Part shown: one piece after another, positions 53,204-62,384 of the stretch
Layout of the letters: each line of letters opens with the position of its first letter
Position numbering within the stretch: the first letter of the stretch is position 1
Assembly: GCA_934617065.1 (NCBI GenBank)
Contig: CAKTTY010000007.1
Location: 1-64,000 of the forward strand
Length of the DNA stretch: 64,000 bases
Source of the DNA: an uncultured Eggerthellaceae bacterium
GTDB taxonomy: Bacteria; Actinomycetota; Coriobacteriia; Coriobacteriales; Eggerthellaceae
Reading direction: 5' to 3'
Notes under the pieces: generated by a model
What the model was told of the DNA's origin: nothing
Seen by the model: only the letters and a program-made list of their open reading frames with translations
Database searches by the model: none
Position numbers and translations under genes: made by a program

Positions 53204-53914
53204 CTATTGCTTGCCCAGTTCGTTTTCCAGCTTGTAGTAGAGACGTCGGCCCTCGATGATGGCACCTTCGAGCTCGGAAGGGTTTTTCATCAGGGAGGGC
53301 AGAATAGATTCTCCTGTCATGGAGGCGATATCTTCCGGCGTGTAATCACGAACCGAATACCCGGACGCTTCCAGGATCAATTCTTTGCGATGCTTTGCGT
53401 GGTAATGGTGCTGCAGGCCTTCGTTGGTGGACAGGATGACGACCGTTTGCTCATCTGCGGGGCGTTCGAAAAAGGCGCCTTCTTCGATGCCGCGATCGAT
53501 GATGGTAATCAGCGTTCGGTAGAGCTTGCGATAACGGTCGAAGAAAACCTCAAACCCGGAAGGGTTTTCGTTTGCGATGGTCTCTAGTTCCCAAAAATCA
53601 AAGGGAAGTTCGCATTTATGAACGATGTCGAAAGCGATAAGGGCGTAAAGCTGCGCTGCGCGATTTGAACTATGCGCTTCAAGCTCTTCGGCGGTAGGGA
53701 TGGCCTCGTTAGGATTCAGAATGCTTTCAATAAGCGCTTCTTTCGAAGCGAAATAGTAGTAGAAAGATGAAGGATCAACTCCGGCTTGGCGAGCAATTTC
53801 GCTCATGGAGGTGCGCGTATAGCCTTTGGTGCGGAAAAGCCCAATGGCAACGGCAATAATATTACTGCGGGTCTCCTGGCTTTTCGCGCGCGTTTTGGTG
53901 CGTGAGTTTGCCAT
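53204..53914 (-). CDS. TetR/AcrR-family transcriptional regulator
   Basis: A 236-residue regulator. The N-terminal HTH (about 15-60) has IIAVAIGLFRTKGYTRTSMS and EIARQAGVDPSSFYYYFASK, typical of TetR. The C-terminal helical ligand domain is long and less conserved. Ends at 53204 facing the HAD gene. The small membrane protein upstream on the same strand is 128 bases away and could be its target. Confidence 0.9.
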   Translation of the reverse strand: MANSRTKTRAKSQETRSNIIAVAIGLFRTKGYTRTSMSEIARQAGVDPSSFYYYFASKEALIESILNPNEAIPTAEELEAHSSNRAAQLYALIAFDIVHKCELPFDFWELETIANENPSGFEVFFDRYRKLYRTLITIIDRGIEEGAFFERPADEQTVVILSTNEGLQHHYHAKHRKELILEASGYSVRDYTPEDIASMTGESILPSLMKNPSELEGAIIEGRRLYYKLENELGKQ

Positions 53915-54042
53915 GATTCCCCTTTCTCAGCTGTGGCTTCAGTAAGTTTCTATTATGCCAAATCGCAGAAGAGGTATCTAACGTTTTGGGGCAAAGGCCT
54001 GTTTTTGATTTAAATGGAACAGGAAAGGTTCCATTACTTGAA

Positions 54043-54411
54043 TTAATCGGTTCCCAAGATGGAATTCATGATGCCCGAGACGATGGAGATAACGATGGAG
54101 GCAACAAATCCTGATCCAAACGAATCGATAACGAATCCAGCACCGAACAACGTATTGCCCATAGAGGCGGCAACATACAGAAGAATGGTATTGATTACCA
54201 GGTAGAACACGCCCAGCGAAAGCACGGTTATAGGGAGGCCGATAAGCTGGAGGAAAGGCTTTATGGTCATGTTCAAAAGGGCAATGATGAGCGCCATTAC
54301 GGCAATGGAGCCCCATGAGCTTCCCACTCCAACGATGTCGATGCCGGGAACAAGCCAGACGGCAACGCCGACCGCAATGAAAATCGCAATTGTGCGCAAG
54401 ATGAACTGCAT
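54043..54411 (-). CDS. Phage holin family IV-type membrane protein
   Basis: A 122-residue protein with four hydrophobic helices and few charges (FIAVGVAVWLVPGIDIVG, NMTIKPFLQLIGLPITVLSL). This is the pattern of the YvlD/Mycobacterial 4-TMS holin-like family, now thought to be an envelope-stress component rather than a phage gene. The downstream TetR gene may control it. It is divergent from tilS. Confidence 0.85.
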   Translation of the reverse strand: MQFILRTIAIFIAVGVAVWLVPGIDIVGVGSSWGSIAVMALIIALLNMTIKPFLQLIGLPITVLSLGVFYLVINTILLYVAASMGNTLFGAGFVIDSFGSGFVASIVISIVSGIMNSILGTD

Positions 54412-54535
54412 GGCAAAGCTCCATTCCCCTTGTGGGCATCATTTACAATAAACACGCTAGCAAAGCATCTTGCGGCAGCGCAAGGCGCGCTGCCTCTTTG
54501 TTTCCCTCGGGTAGGAATTGGAAGGAAAGCCTTTG

Positions 54536-55630
54536 ATGATAGACGCAATAGAAAAGACTATTCGTACCCAGGGCCTGTTCAGTGCTGCAACTCCCGTGAT
54601 CGCCATGGTTTCGGGTGGATCGGATTCGACGGCATTGGCATACCTTATCAGCGACCTTTACAAACGCGGTCTTGTGGGGCAGCCCGCCATCTTGCACGTC
54701 AACCACCTTCTTCGAGGTGAAGACGCCTATGCCGATCAGAGATTCGTGGAAAAGCTTGCTGCCCGTTTGGAAATCCCGTTCTTCTCGTGCGAGATCGACG
54801 TGGCGGCTTTGGCCAAAGCGACCGGTGGCAATGAGGAAGCGATCGGCCGAAATGAACGCTACCTGGCAGCGCATGAAGCCCTCGAAAGCCTGTGCCGTCA
54901 TGTGATGATTCCCATTTCGGAAGGGCGTATTGTTACCGCGCATACCCAAGACGATAGGGTGGAAAATTTCTACATGCGATCTATTGTAGGCACGGGTCCT
55001 GGCGGTTTTCGTTCTATGCTGTACGCCAACGGGCCGGTGGTGCGCCCTCTGTTGGACGTATCACGGCAGGCGCTACGCGATTTCGTGAACGATATTCCTG
55101 CCGGCGAGGCAGTACTTGACGAAGAGGGGAACCGTTGGCGCGAAGATGCCACCAACGCCCACACCGATAGGTTCCGCGCATTTGTGCGCCATGAGATAAT
55201 CCCGAAGGCGAAGGAGCGCAACGGGCAGCTGCTCGATACGCTCTGTCGCACCATGAACCTCATTGCCGACGAAGACGATTTCCTTGATTCTTTGGCGAGC
55301 GAGGCAACTGAGAGCAACTTGGAGTGGATTGGCGGCGACGGGGAAGGCTCGTTCGATGGCTGCCGCCTGCTTCCCTCTTTCGGTGCGGTTGCGCGTCCGC
55401 TGCAACGCCGTATGGTGATGGCGGTGCTCGAGGCGTTTATCGGAAACGAGGGACGCATTGAATCGGCGTCGGTTGAGGCGATCCTTTCTGCTTTCGATGA
55501 AGAAGGCGCTCCCATCAGCGGTTTTGTTGCCAATGTGCAGGGGAATTTGGCGGTAAGCGCTAACAAGCAAGGCGTTTTGATAGAGCCGATGGCTGTATTC
55601 CGCGCACGTCGGAAGCCCAACCGCGCATAG
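54536..55630 (+). CDS. tilS: tRNA(Ile)-lysidine synthase
   Basis: Adds lysine to C34 of tRNA-Ile(CAU), an essential modification that lets it read AUA. The PP-loop is SGGSDSTAL (26-34), and HVNHLLRGEDAYADQRFV and AHTQDDRVENFYMR are the family core. ATG 54536 follows GAAGGAAAG and gives 364 residues. It is shorter than E. coli TilS, without the full C-terminal domain, as in many actinobacteria. Confidence 0.93.
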   Translation: MIDAIEKTIRTQGLFSAATPVIAMVSGGSDSTALAYLISDLYKRGLVGQPAILHVNHLLRGEDAYADQRFVEKLAARLEIPFFSCEIDVAALAKATGGNEEAIGRNERYLAAHEALESLCRHVMIPISEGRIVTAHTQDDRVENFYMRSIVGTGPGGFRSMLYANGPVVRPLLDVSRQALRDFVNDIPAGEAVLDEEGNRWREDATNAHTDRFRAFVRHEIIPKAKERNGQLLDTLCRTMNLIADEDDFLDSLASEATESNLEWIGGDGEGSFDGCRLLPSFGAVARPLQRRMVMAVLEAFIGNEGRIESASVEAILSAFDEEGAPISGFVANVQGNLAVSANKQGVLIEPMAVFRARRKPNRA

Positions 55631-55744
55631 CGAGCGTCCGGGCGCTGAAGCGTATCGCTTGCCTGAAATTGCCCGAAGCTGCGCCAACCGCAATTAACGT
55701 ACTGGTCAAACCTATGTGCCTGATTGGCCTAAAAGGAGAATTAC

Positions 55745-56434
55745 ATGCCTGATACAACCACTATTCCCGTAAATGTCATTCTGGCTTCGAACAGCCCTCG
55801 TCGAAAGCAGCTGCTCGAAGAAGCGGGCGTTAAGTTTACGGTGTATACCGGCTCCACCGAAGTAGACGAATCGCTCGATGCTGATCAACGTTCGCAGCCC
55901 TCTGAGGCGGTAAAGAAGCTTGCAGAGCGCAAAGCGGGTTCGGTTATCCAGGACATTTTGGCTGAAAACCCCGTGGGCTTAGGCATTGTTATCGGCGCCG
56001 ATACCACGGTGGTGCTCGATGGGGAAATGCTGGGCAAACCCTACAGCGCAGACCATGCACGCGAGATGTTGGGCCGTCTTTCGGGTCGAACGCATGAAGT
56101 GATCACGGGCGTTTCCGTGTGGCTCGTTATGCTCAACGAGTCGGAGGAAAAAGGCGGCGACGGCAATGTTTCGTTGGCCTTCCGCTCATTCTCCGAAACC
56201 AGCACGGTAACCTTCAAAGAGCTTTCGACCGAAGATATCAACGCTTATGTTGCCACGGGCGAAACCATCGATAAGGCAGGCGCCTATGCCATTCAGGGCA
56301 AGGGCCGCAGATTGGTGGAAAGCTACGACGGCGACTTCAACAACATTGTCGGCTTGCCCGTTGATACGCTTCTGAAGAACTTCCCTGAAATCATGCAGGA
56401 AACCATCGAAGCTGAGGTTAAGCCAAAAGAATAA
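55745..56434 (+). CDS. maf: Maf-family nucleoside triphosphate pyrophosphatase
   Basis: Hydrolyses dTTP, UTP or modified nucleotides and is linked to septum formation control. The 229 residues have the ASNSPRRKQLL start, IGADTTVV with the catalytic Asp, SGRTHEVITGV and the C-terminal AGAYAIQGKG. A 20-residue insertion (LNESEEKGGDG) is in the middle. AAAAGGAG precedes ATG 55745. Confidence 0.93.
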   Translation: MPDTTTIPVNVILASNSPRRKQLLEEAGVKFTVYTGSTEVDESLDADQRSQPSEAVKKLAERKAGSVIQDILAENPVGLGIVIGADTTVVLDGEMLGKPYSADHAREMLGRLSGRTHEVITGVSVWLVMLNESEEKGGDGNVSLAFRSFSETSTVTFKELSTEDINAYVATGETIDKAGAYAIQGKGRRLVESYDGDFNNIVGLPVDTLLKNFPEIMQETIEAEVKPKE

Positions 56435-56456
56435 TCGCAGTTGATGCATAGCTTGC

Positions 56457-56494
56457 GCGCCGCCATTCCCTCCAAGAGGGGTGGCGGCGCTTTA
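56457..56494 (+). terminator. Terminator-like hairpin after maf
   Basis: GCGCCGCCA and TGGCGGCGC form a 9-bp stem, with an inner CCCTC/GAGGG stem, followed by TTTAG. The T-run is short. Confidence 0.6.
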
Positions 56495-56624
56495 GTACAG
56501 TGAAGATTTATTGCAAAACAGCCACAGGCACCTTTCCGCAAATGCGCTTAGGAAAGCTTTTGTTACACTGAAATACTGTCTATACCCGTATTTACTCCAC
56601 CTAGCGGTGGGAAAAGAGGCTTTC

Positions 56625-57170
56625 GTGGAGAAGCATCCCAATCTTGAGCGCATCCTTTTTTTCGAGGATGAGATTCGTACGCGTGTAAAGGAAATGGGCG
56701 CACAGATTACCGAAGATTATGCAGGTAAAAGCATCGTGGTGATTTCGGTGCTGCGAGGAGCGGCTATCTTCATGGCTGACTTGGTTCGCGAAATCCACCT
56801 GCCGGTTGAAATGGACTACATGGCCATTTCTTCTTACGGCAACGGCATGAAGAGCTCCGGCGTGGTTCGTATTATCAAAGACCTCTCCAGCCAGATCGAA
56901 GGCCGTCACGTGCTTATCGCTGAAGACATCCTGGACAGTGGCCTTACCCTGCGCTACCTCATTAAGAACCTTGAGTCGCGCAACCCTGCTTCCATCGAAG
57001 TGGCAACGCTTCTTCGCAAGGACACTCCCAATCAGGCAGATATCAAGTGCAAGTACATTGGCTTTGAATGCCCCGATGAATTCATCGTTGGCTATGGCCT
57101 CGACTACGCCGAGCGTTATCGCAACCTTTCATGCATCGGCGTGTTGAAGCCCGAAGCAACTCAGGAATAA
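56625..57170 (+). CDS. hpt: Hypoxanthine-guanine phosphoribosyltransferase
   Basis: Purine salvage with PRPP. GTG 56625, after AAGAGG, gives 181 residues, the usual Hpt length; an in-frame ORF to 56511 is not supported. The PRPP motif is LIAEDILDSGLTL, and SVLRGAAIFMADL and YLGFECPDEFIVGYGLDY-type (here IGFECPDEFIVGYG) segments are present. Lies directly before ftsH, an arrangement with tilS and hpt seen in many Gram-positive bacteria. Confidence 0.95.
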   Translation: MEKHPNLERILFFEDEIRTRVKEMGAQITEDYAGKSIVVISVLRGAAIFMADLVREIHLPVEMDYMAISSYGNGMKSSGVVRIIKDLSSQIEGRHVLIAEDILDSGLTLRYLIKNLESRNPASIEVATLLRKDTPNQADIKCKYIGFECPDEFIVGYGLDYAERYRNLSCIGVLKPEATQE

Positions 57171-57212
57171 CGTCCGCTGGTTCGATAGAAGAACATAAGG
57201 AACTAATAACCT

Positions 57213-59405
57213 ATGGCACAAACACCCAATCAAAAGAAGCCCAATCACAGCAAGCCCCCCTTGCCCAAGCAGCCCAATCGCTCCAATATCGTTACGTTGG
57301 TCGTGTTCTTGGCCGTTGGCATTTTCTTCGCCGTGATGATGACCCGCACCATGACGGCAACGAACGGTATTACCCAGACCGACGAATTGGTAACGTCTGA
57401 GTTTACCCAGGCTGTCGAGCAGGGCCGCGTGAACACTGCTGTTTACGACACCGGCTCCTATACCATTACGGGCACCTACTACCCTGCCGCTACGGCAGGT
57501 GAGGCCACAACGGATGCGTTCAACACCGCATTCAACGCGTTGAACTCCGGCATGGCAAGCACCACGGGCGCTCGTCCCACCATCGTGCAGACGCAGGAGC
57601 TTGCTGCCTCCAAACTTGGCTCCGAGCATAACTACACCTGCACATGGGTTGGCTCCGATTCGCTGGGTCAACTTATGGCGGCGCATCCTTCCATTCAGTA
57701 CAGCGTGCGCTTGGCATCGCCTTGGGGTTCCATCCTGGCATCGATTCTGCCCATTTTGATCATTGCCGGCCTTCTGCTGTTCTTCTTCTCCCAGATGAAC
57801 AAGGCAAACAACTCGCAGATGTCATTTGGCAAGGCAAAGGTGAAGAAAAGCGTTGAGGAGCATCCCGACGTTCACTTCTCCGACGTTGCCGGTGTTGATG
57901 AAGCGGTTGAGGAAATGCAGGAGATCAAGGACTTCCTGGAAAACCCTGCAAAGTATCAGTCTCTTGGTGCAAAGATTCCTCGCGGTTGCCTTTTGGTGGG
58001 CCCTCCGGGTACTGGTAAAACCCTGCTTGCGCGTGCCGTTGCCGGCGAAGCGGGCGTTCCGTTCTTCAGCATCTCTGGTTCCGACTTCGTGGAAATGTTC
58101 GTAGGCGTGGGCGCTTCCCGTGTGCGCGACCTGTTCAAACAGGCAAAGGAAGCTTCTCCCTCGATCATCTTTATCGACGAAATCGACGCCGTTGGCCGTC
58201 AGCGTGGCGCCGGCTTGGGCGGTGGCCACGACGAACGTGAGCAGACTTTGAACCAGCTGCTCGTTGAAATGGACGGCTTCGAGGCAAACGACTCCGTTGT
58301 TCTTATCGCGGCAACCAACCGCGCTGACGTTCTTGACCCCGCCCTGCTTCGTCCGGGTCGTTTCGACCGCCAGATCGTCGTTGACGCTCCTGACGTGAAG
58401 GGTCGCGAAAAGATCCTGAACGTTCATGCCGCTAACAAGCCCCTTGCCGATGACGTCGACCTTGCCAGCATCGCCAAGCTCACCCCTGGCTTCACGGGTG
58501 CCGATCTGTCCAACTTGCTCAACGAGTCGGCAATCCTTACGGCTCGTCGCAACAAGCACATCATCACCAACAAGGAAGTTCAGGACTCCATGGAGCGTGT
58601 TATCGCTGGTCCTGAGCGCAAGGGCCGTGTTCTTGACGAACGTACGCGCAAGACCATTGCGTACCATGAGTCGGGCCATGCTTTGGTTGGTCACATGCTT
58701 GAAGGCGCCGATCCCGTTCATAAGATCTCGATCATTTCTCGTGGTCGCGCCTTGGGTTACACGCTTTCCATTCCCGACGAAGACAAGGTGCTCAACAGCC
58801 GCAACGAAATGCGCGACGAGCTGGCTGTGTTCCTTGGCGGTCGCGTTGCCGAAGAGCTGTTCTGCGACGACATTACCACGGGTGCTTCCAACGACCTTGA
58901 GCGTGCAACGAAGATGGCTCGCGCCATGGTTACCAATTACGGCATGAGCTCCGACTTGGGCGTGCAGGTGTTCGGCCAGCCCAATCACGAAGTGTTCTTG
59001 GGCCGCGATTATGGCAACACGCAGGATTACTCCGACGATACGGCTCGCCGCATCGACGACGAGGTTGCTCGCATCATGAAGGAAGCCCACGATCGTGCGG
59101 TGGAAATTCTTTCCTCTAAGCGCGACCAGATGGACCTTATGGCTACCGTTTTGCTTGAGCGCGAAACGATTGACGGCGATGCTTGCCAGGCATTGCTCAA
59201 CAACCGTTGGGCAGAGTACCTGCAGGAAGAGCAGGCCAAGGAAGCTGAAGGCAAAAAGCCAGAGCTTGAAACCGCCGAAGGTGCCTCCGCTGATGCGGCA
59301 GCGCAGCAGGATCAGCAGGCCTCTGCAGTAAGTGAGGCAACACCCGTAAAGCCTGAAGCCCCTGATGGGGGAGCGTCGGGTCCCGAATCGGGCAACCAAC
59401 AGTAA
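57213..59405 (+). CDS. ftsH: ATP-dependent zinc metalloprotease FtsH
   Basis: Membrane AAA+ protease that degrades unstable membrane and regulatory proteins. The 730 residues have two membrane helices (about 25-45 and 178-196) with an extracytoplasmic domain between. Walker A is GPPGTGKT (263-270), followed by [17 protein letters not shown], and the zinc site is HESGH (485-489). The C-terminal about 60 residues are rich in Glu, Ala and Gln. Confidence 0.97.
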   Translation: MAQTPNQKKPNHSKPPLPKQPNRSNIVTLVVFLAVGIFFAVMMTRTMTATNGITQTDELVTSEFTQAVEQGRVNTAVYDTGSYTITGTYYPAATAGEATTDAFNTAFNALNSGMASTTGARPTIVQTQELAASKLGSEHNYTCTWVGSDSLGQLMAAHPSIQYSVRLASPWGSILASILPILIIAGLLLFFFSQMNKANNSQMSFGKAKVKKSVEEHPDVHFSDVAGVDEAVEEMQEIKDFLENPAKYQSLGAKIPRGCLLVGPPGTGKTLLARAVAGEAGVPFFSISGSDFVEMFVGVGASRVRDLFKQAKEASPSIIFIDEIDAVGRQRGAGLGGGHDEREQTLNQLLVEMDGFEANDSVVLIAATNRADVLDPALLRPGRFDRQIVVDAPDVKGREKILNVHAANKPLADDVDLASIAKLTPGFTGADLSNLLNESAILTARRNKHIITNKEVQDSMERVIAGPERKGRVLDERTRKTIAYHESGHALVGHMLEGADPVHKISIISRGRALGYTLSIPDEDKVLNSRNEMRDELAVFLGGRVAEELFCDDITTGASNDLERATKMARAMVTNYGMSSDLGVQVFGQPNHEVFLGRDYGNTQDYSDDTARRIDDEVARIMKEAHDRAVEILSSKRDQMDLMATVLLERETIDGDACQALLNNRWAEYLQEEQAKEAEGKKPELETAEGASADAAAQQDQQASAVSEATPVKPEAPDGGASGPESGNQQ

Positions 59406-59414
59406 TGGTTAGCA

Positions 59415-59442
59415 ACGCCCCGGGCCATACGGCCTGGGGCGT
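59415..59442 (+). terminator. 12-bp hairpin between ftsH and folPK
   Basis: ACGCCCC and GGGGCGT plus GGCC/GGCC, with one G-T pair, form a perfect stem around ATAC. The following sequence is GGTTTATAAGGAG, so it may attenuate rather than fully stop transcription. Confidence 0.6.
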
Positions 59443-59462
59443 GGTTTATAAGGAGCAAAACT

Positions 59463-60776
59463 ATGATTTGGCGCTGTGGACGCTTTCCCTTCGATTCCCG
59501 CACTCCCGTTATCATGGGCATTTTGAATGTGACCCCCGATTCGTTTTCCGATGGTGGCTCGTACGCCAACGTCGAGGAAGCGGTGGCTGCCGCCCAGAAA
59601 ATGGTTGAAGAGGGCGCTCTTATCATCGATGTGGGTGGTGAGTCTACGCGCCCTGGCGCAAATCCCGTCTCTGTTGAAGAAGAGCTTTCTCGCACTATCC
59701 AGGTAGTGAAGCAGCTGGCTGAAAAGGATATATGCGTAAGCATCGATACCCGCCATGCCGAGGTGGCAAAGGCGGCAGTTGAGGCGGGCGCAAGCATTAT
59801 CAACGATGTAACGGGTTTCCGTGATCCTGCCATGGTTGAGGTTGCCAAGGGATGCGATGCCGGCTTGGTCGTAATGCATATGCTGGGCGACGACCCTCGC
59901 ACCATGCAAGATGAGCCTCAGTACGATGACGTGGTAGCGGAAGTATGCGAATATCTCTCCAAGCGAGCTGCTGAGCTCGAGGCGGCCGGCATTGCCCACG
60001 ATCGAATTTGCCTTGATCCTGGCCCTGGCTTTGGCAAAACTGCCAAGCAGACTATCGAGCTTATGCGCAACTTCCAGGAGCTAGTGCATCTGGGGTATCC
60101 CACAATGGTTGCCGTTTCCCGAAAGAGCTACATCGGCTACGCCTATGACATCGACGATCCCAAGGAGCGCGATGCCGCGTCTGCCGCAGAGGCGCTGATG
60201 GCATGCGAATTGGGCGCTTCGGTAATCCGAACCCATAACGTGGCACTAACCGAAGAGTCGCTGAAGGAAAACCTGCGACCCTATGCGTTTATCGGCCTTG
60301 GCTGCAATGTTGCTTTGGTTGCCGATGAGGGCGAGGAGCTCGAGGGCAAGAAGGCGATGCTCAGCCAGGCTATCACCGATATGTGCCTGTTGCCTGATTC
60401 TCAGATCATCGATGTTTCCAGCTTCTACGAAAGCGAGCCTGCTTATGTGGAAGACCAGGACTCATTCGTTAATGCCGTGCTTATCTTACGTACGGGCTTG
60501 CCCCCGCAAGAGCTCCTGCGCTATCTGAATATCATCGAAGACAGGCTGGGCCGCATCCGTGAAAAGAAGAACGGCCCGCGCACGTGTGATCTGGATATTC
60601 TTGATTACCAGGGCTATGTGTCCGACTTGGAAGTACTGACTTTGCCTCATCCGCTCCTTACCGAACGCGATTTCGTGGTGAAGCCGCTGCTCGAGATCGC
60701 TCCCAACCATGAGCTTTCCGATGGCACGAAAGTCACACTTGACACTGTTACGGTGGGCAAGGCATGGAAGTGCTAA
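59463..60776 (+). CDS. folP-folK: Dihydropteroate synthase-HPPK fusion (FolP-FolK)
   Basis: Bifunctional folate enzyme, 437 residues. Residues 1-270 are dihydropteroate synthase: PVIMGILNVTPDSFSDGG (15-32), GGESTRPGANP, SIDTRHAEVA and DPGPGFGKT. Residues about 277-437 are 6-hydroxymethyl-dihydropterin pyrophosphokinase: FIGLGCNVAL, SSFYESEPAY and GPRTCDLDIL. The order, DHPS first, is opposite to the plant enzyme. RBS AAGGAGC. Overlaps birA by 13 bases. Confidence 0.94.
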   Translation: MIWRCGRFPFDSRTPVIMGILNVTPDSFSDGGSYANVEEAVAAAQKMVEEGALIIDVGGESTRPGANPVSVEEELSRTIQVVKQLAEKDICVSIDTRHAEVAKAAVEAGASIINDVTGFRDPAMVEVAKGCDAGLVVMHMLGDDPRTMQDEPQYDDVVAEVCEYLSKRAAELEAAGIAHDRICLDPGPGFGKTAKQTIELMRNFQELVHLGYPTMVAVSRKSYIGYAYDIDDPKERDAASAAEALMACELGASVIRTHNVALTEESLKENLRPYAFIGLGCNVALVADEGEELEGKKAMLSQAITDMCLLPDSQIIDVSSFYESEPAYVEDQDSFVNAVLILRTGLPPQELLRYLNIIEDRLGRIREKKNGPRTCDLDILDYQGYVSDLEVLTLPHPLLTERDFVVKPLLEIAPNHELSDGTKVTLDTVTVGKAWKC

Positions 60777-61615
60777 GCCAGTCCGAACATCAAACCTGCG
60801 GCCGTGTTGCAAAAGGTGCCCCCTCGGTGGCGCCTTTGCGTCCGGCTGTTTCTTCTTTTTGGGATTTGCGCGCCTATGCATGTGTCCGTTCGACGAACGA
60901 ACTTGTGAAAGAAGCTCTTCGTCGGGGTGTGCCTGAGGGGTATTGTGCAACGGCCCTGGAGCAAGAAGGCGGCTATGGACGTCAAGGGAGGGTTTGGACC
61001 AGTCCTTTGGGCGGTGTGTACACTTCGTTTGCGTTGCGACCCAACGTGCCGCCGCAAATGCTCCCCACTTTGAGTTTGGCGGCCTCATTGGCGGTAGCCG
61101 ATGCCCTTGAGCAGGTGCGTCCAAGCTGTAACCCGCTTATCAAGTGGCCCAATGATGTGCTTTGCCCGCAGGGGAAACTCGCAGGCATTTCGCTTGAGGC
61201 TTTAGCTGGCGGCGTGTGCGTTGGCGTGGGAGTCAATGTGTATGAGCCTTTCGCCAAACGCGAAGTCGAAGGGAAGTACTCCTTGGCGTATCTGCAAGAT
61301 GGCGTTGTGGAAGCGTGCCTTTCCGCGGAGCAGCGTTCCGTCATGACCCAGTTGGTTGAAAGCATGCTTGAAGCGATGGAGAGCCGCTACGGGCGCTGGC
61401 TCCAGGAAGGCTTCTCGGCTTTTATCGATGAGTACAGCCAGCGCTTCGCTTACCGCGATAAGCGGGCAGCCCTTGCGCTTATCAATGGAGATGAGACCAT
61501 CGAGGGAATAATTCGTGGCGTCGATGGCTTAGGGCGCTTGCTTGTCGAAAACGATGGTGGGGCGATTGTCCCCATGAGCTCGGGCGAAGTGCATGTGACT
61601 TCGTTCCAAAGTTAG
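60764..61615 (+). CDS. birA: Biotin--[acetyl-CoA-carboxylase] ligase
   Basis: Attaches biotin to carboxylase carrier proteins. The 283 residues show the biotinyl-AMP loop GGYGRQGRVW (69-78), KWPNDV (127-132), GKLAGISLEA and the C-terminal GRLLVENDGG. The N-terminal helix-turn-helix of BirA repressors is absent; the first about 30 residues are unrelated, so it should not regulate biotin genes. Starts inside folPK. Confidence 0.92.
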   Translation: MEVLSQSEHQTCGRVAKGAPSVAPLRPAVSSFWDLRAYACVRSTNELVKEALRRGVPEGYCATALEQEGGYGRQGRVWTSPLGGVYTSFALRPNVPPQMLPTLSLAASLAVADALEQVRPSCNPLIKWPNDVLCPQGKLAGISLEALAGGVCVGVGVNVYEPFAKREVEGKYSLAYLQDGVVEACLSAEQRSVMTQLVESMLEAMESRYGRWLQEGFSAFIDEYSQRFAYRDKRAALALINGDETIEGIIRGVDGLGRLLVENDGGAIVPMSSGEVHVTSFQS

Positions 61616-61630
61616 CCTGGAGCTGTTGGC

Positions 61631-62182
61631 CTAAAGCAGCAGAGACTTCAAACCGATAAGAATGAGCACGGCACCGCCAATGATGGTGGCTTTTTCGCCG
61701 AGTGCGTTACCGAAGCGCTTACCGATAACCAGGGCAACGATGCAGGTAAGTGCCGTAGTGATACCGATGATGCCCGAAGAGGTGAGTACGTTTACTTCCA
61801 GGGCGGCAAAGCTTACGCCAACGGCCAGGGCATCGATGCTGGTGGCAACTGCCTGAAACAGCAGTACGGGCATGGTGAGTGTTTGTTCGGATGCCTCTTC
61901 ACCCTCTTCCTCATGGAAGGCGTCCCAGATCATCTTTCCGCCGATGAATCCCAAGATCACAAAGGTAATGATGCCGGCATATCGGGTGATGAAATCGCTT
62001 ACCAGCTGACCCAGGACAAACCCTGCAACGGGCATGAGGAACTGGAAAAAGCCGAAAGCAAGGGGCATGGAAAAGCTGCGGGCGCGTGAGATTTTAGGAT
62101 AGGCAAAGCTGTTGGAGATGGTAACGGCAAACGCATCCATGGAGAGTGCTAGGCCAAGTATGACGATTTCGACAATGCTCAC
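61631..62182 (-). CDS. mntP: Manganese efflux pump MntP
   Basis: A 183-residue membrane protein with six helices in two repeats, each carrying the DAxAV motif (LALSMDAFAV and ATSIDALAVGV). This is the MntP signature, for export of Mn2+. GTG at 62182 follows AAAGGA. The gene is convergent with birA and divergent from the MATE gene. No yybP-ykoY manganese riboswitch could be recognised in the 200-base leader. Confidence 0.9.
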   Translation of the reverse strand: MSIVEIVILGLALSMDAFAVTISNSFAYPKISRARSFSMPLAFGFFQFLMPVAGFVLGQLVSDFITRYAGIITFVILGFIGGKMIWDAFHEEEGEEASEQTLTMPVLLFQAVATSIDALAVGVSFAALEVNVLTSSGIIGITTALTCIVALVIGKRFGNALGEKATIIGGAVLILIGLKSLLL

Positions 62183-62384
62183 GGCAGTCCTTTCTTGTGT
62201 GCAAACCTGTATTTTCCCTCATGGCAAGCCGCTTGCTGACTAGGCGGTCAACATGACACACATTTGATAAATACATGCATTTTGCCTAGGGGATATGGCG
62301 GTATTTAAGCTGCGTTATCAGAATAGGCAGAGCAACTGATTGGCTGCGTGCTTTAAGGCGGGCAGTCTGGAACAATAATGAAAC

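Noticed and set aside
54043-54411. Prophage holin
   Set aside because: The family name suggests phage, but no other phage gene is nearby and the YvlD-like family is chromosomal.
62183-62384. Manganese (yybP-ykoY) riboswitch before mntP
   Set aside because: I could not find the conserved loop sequences; only the leader position fits.
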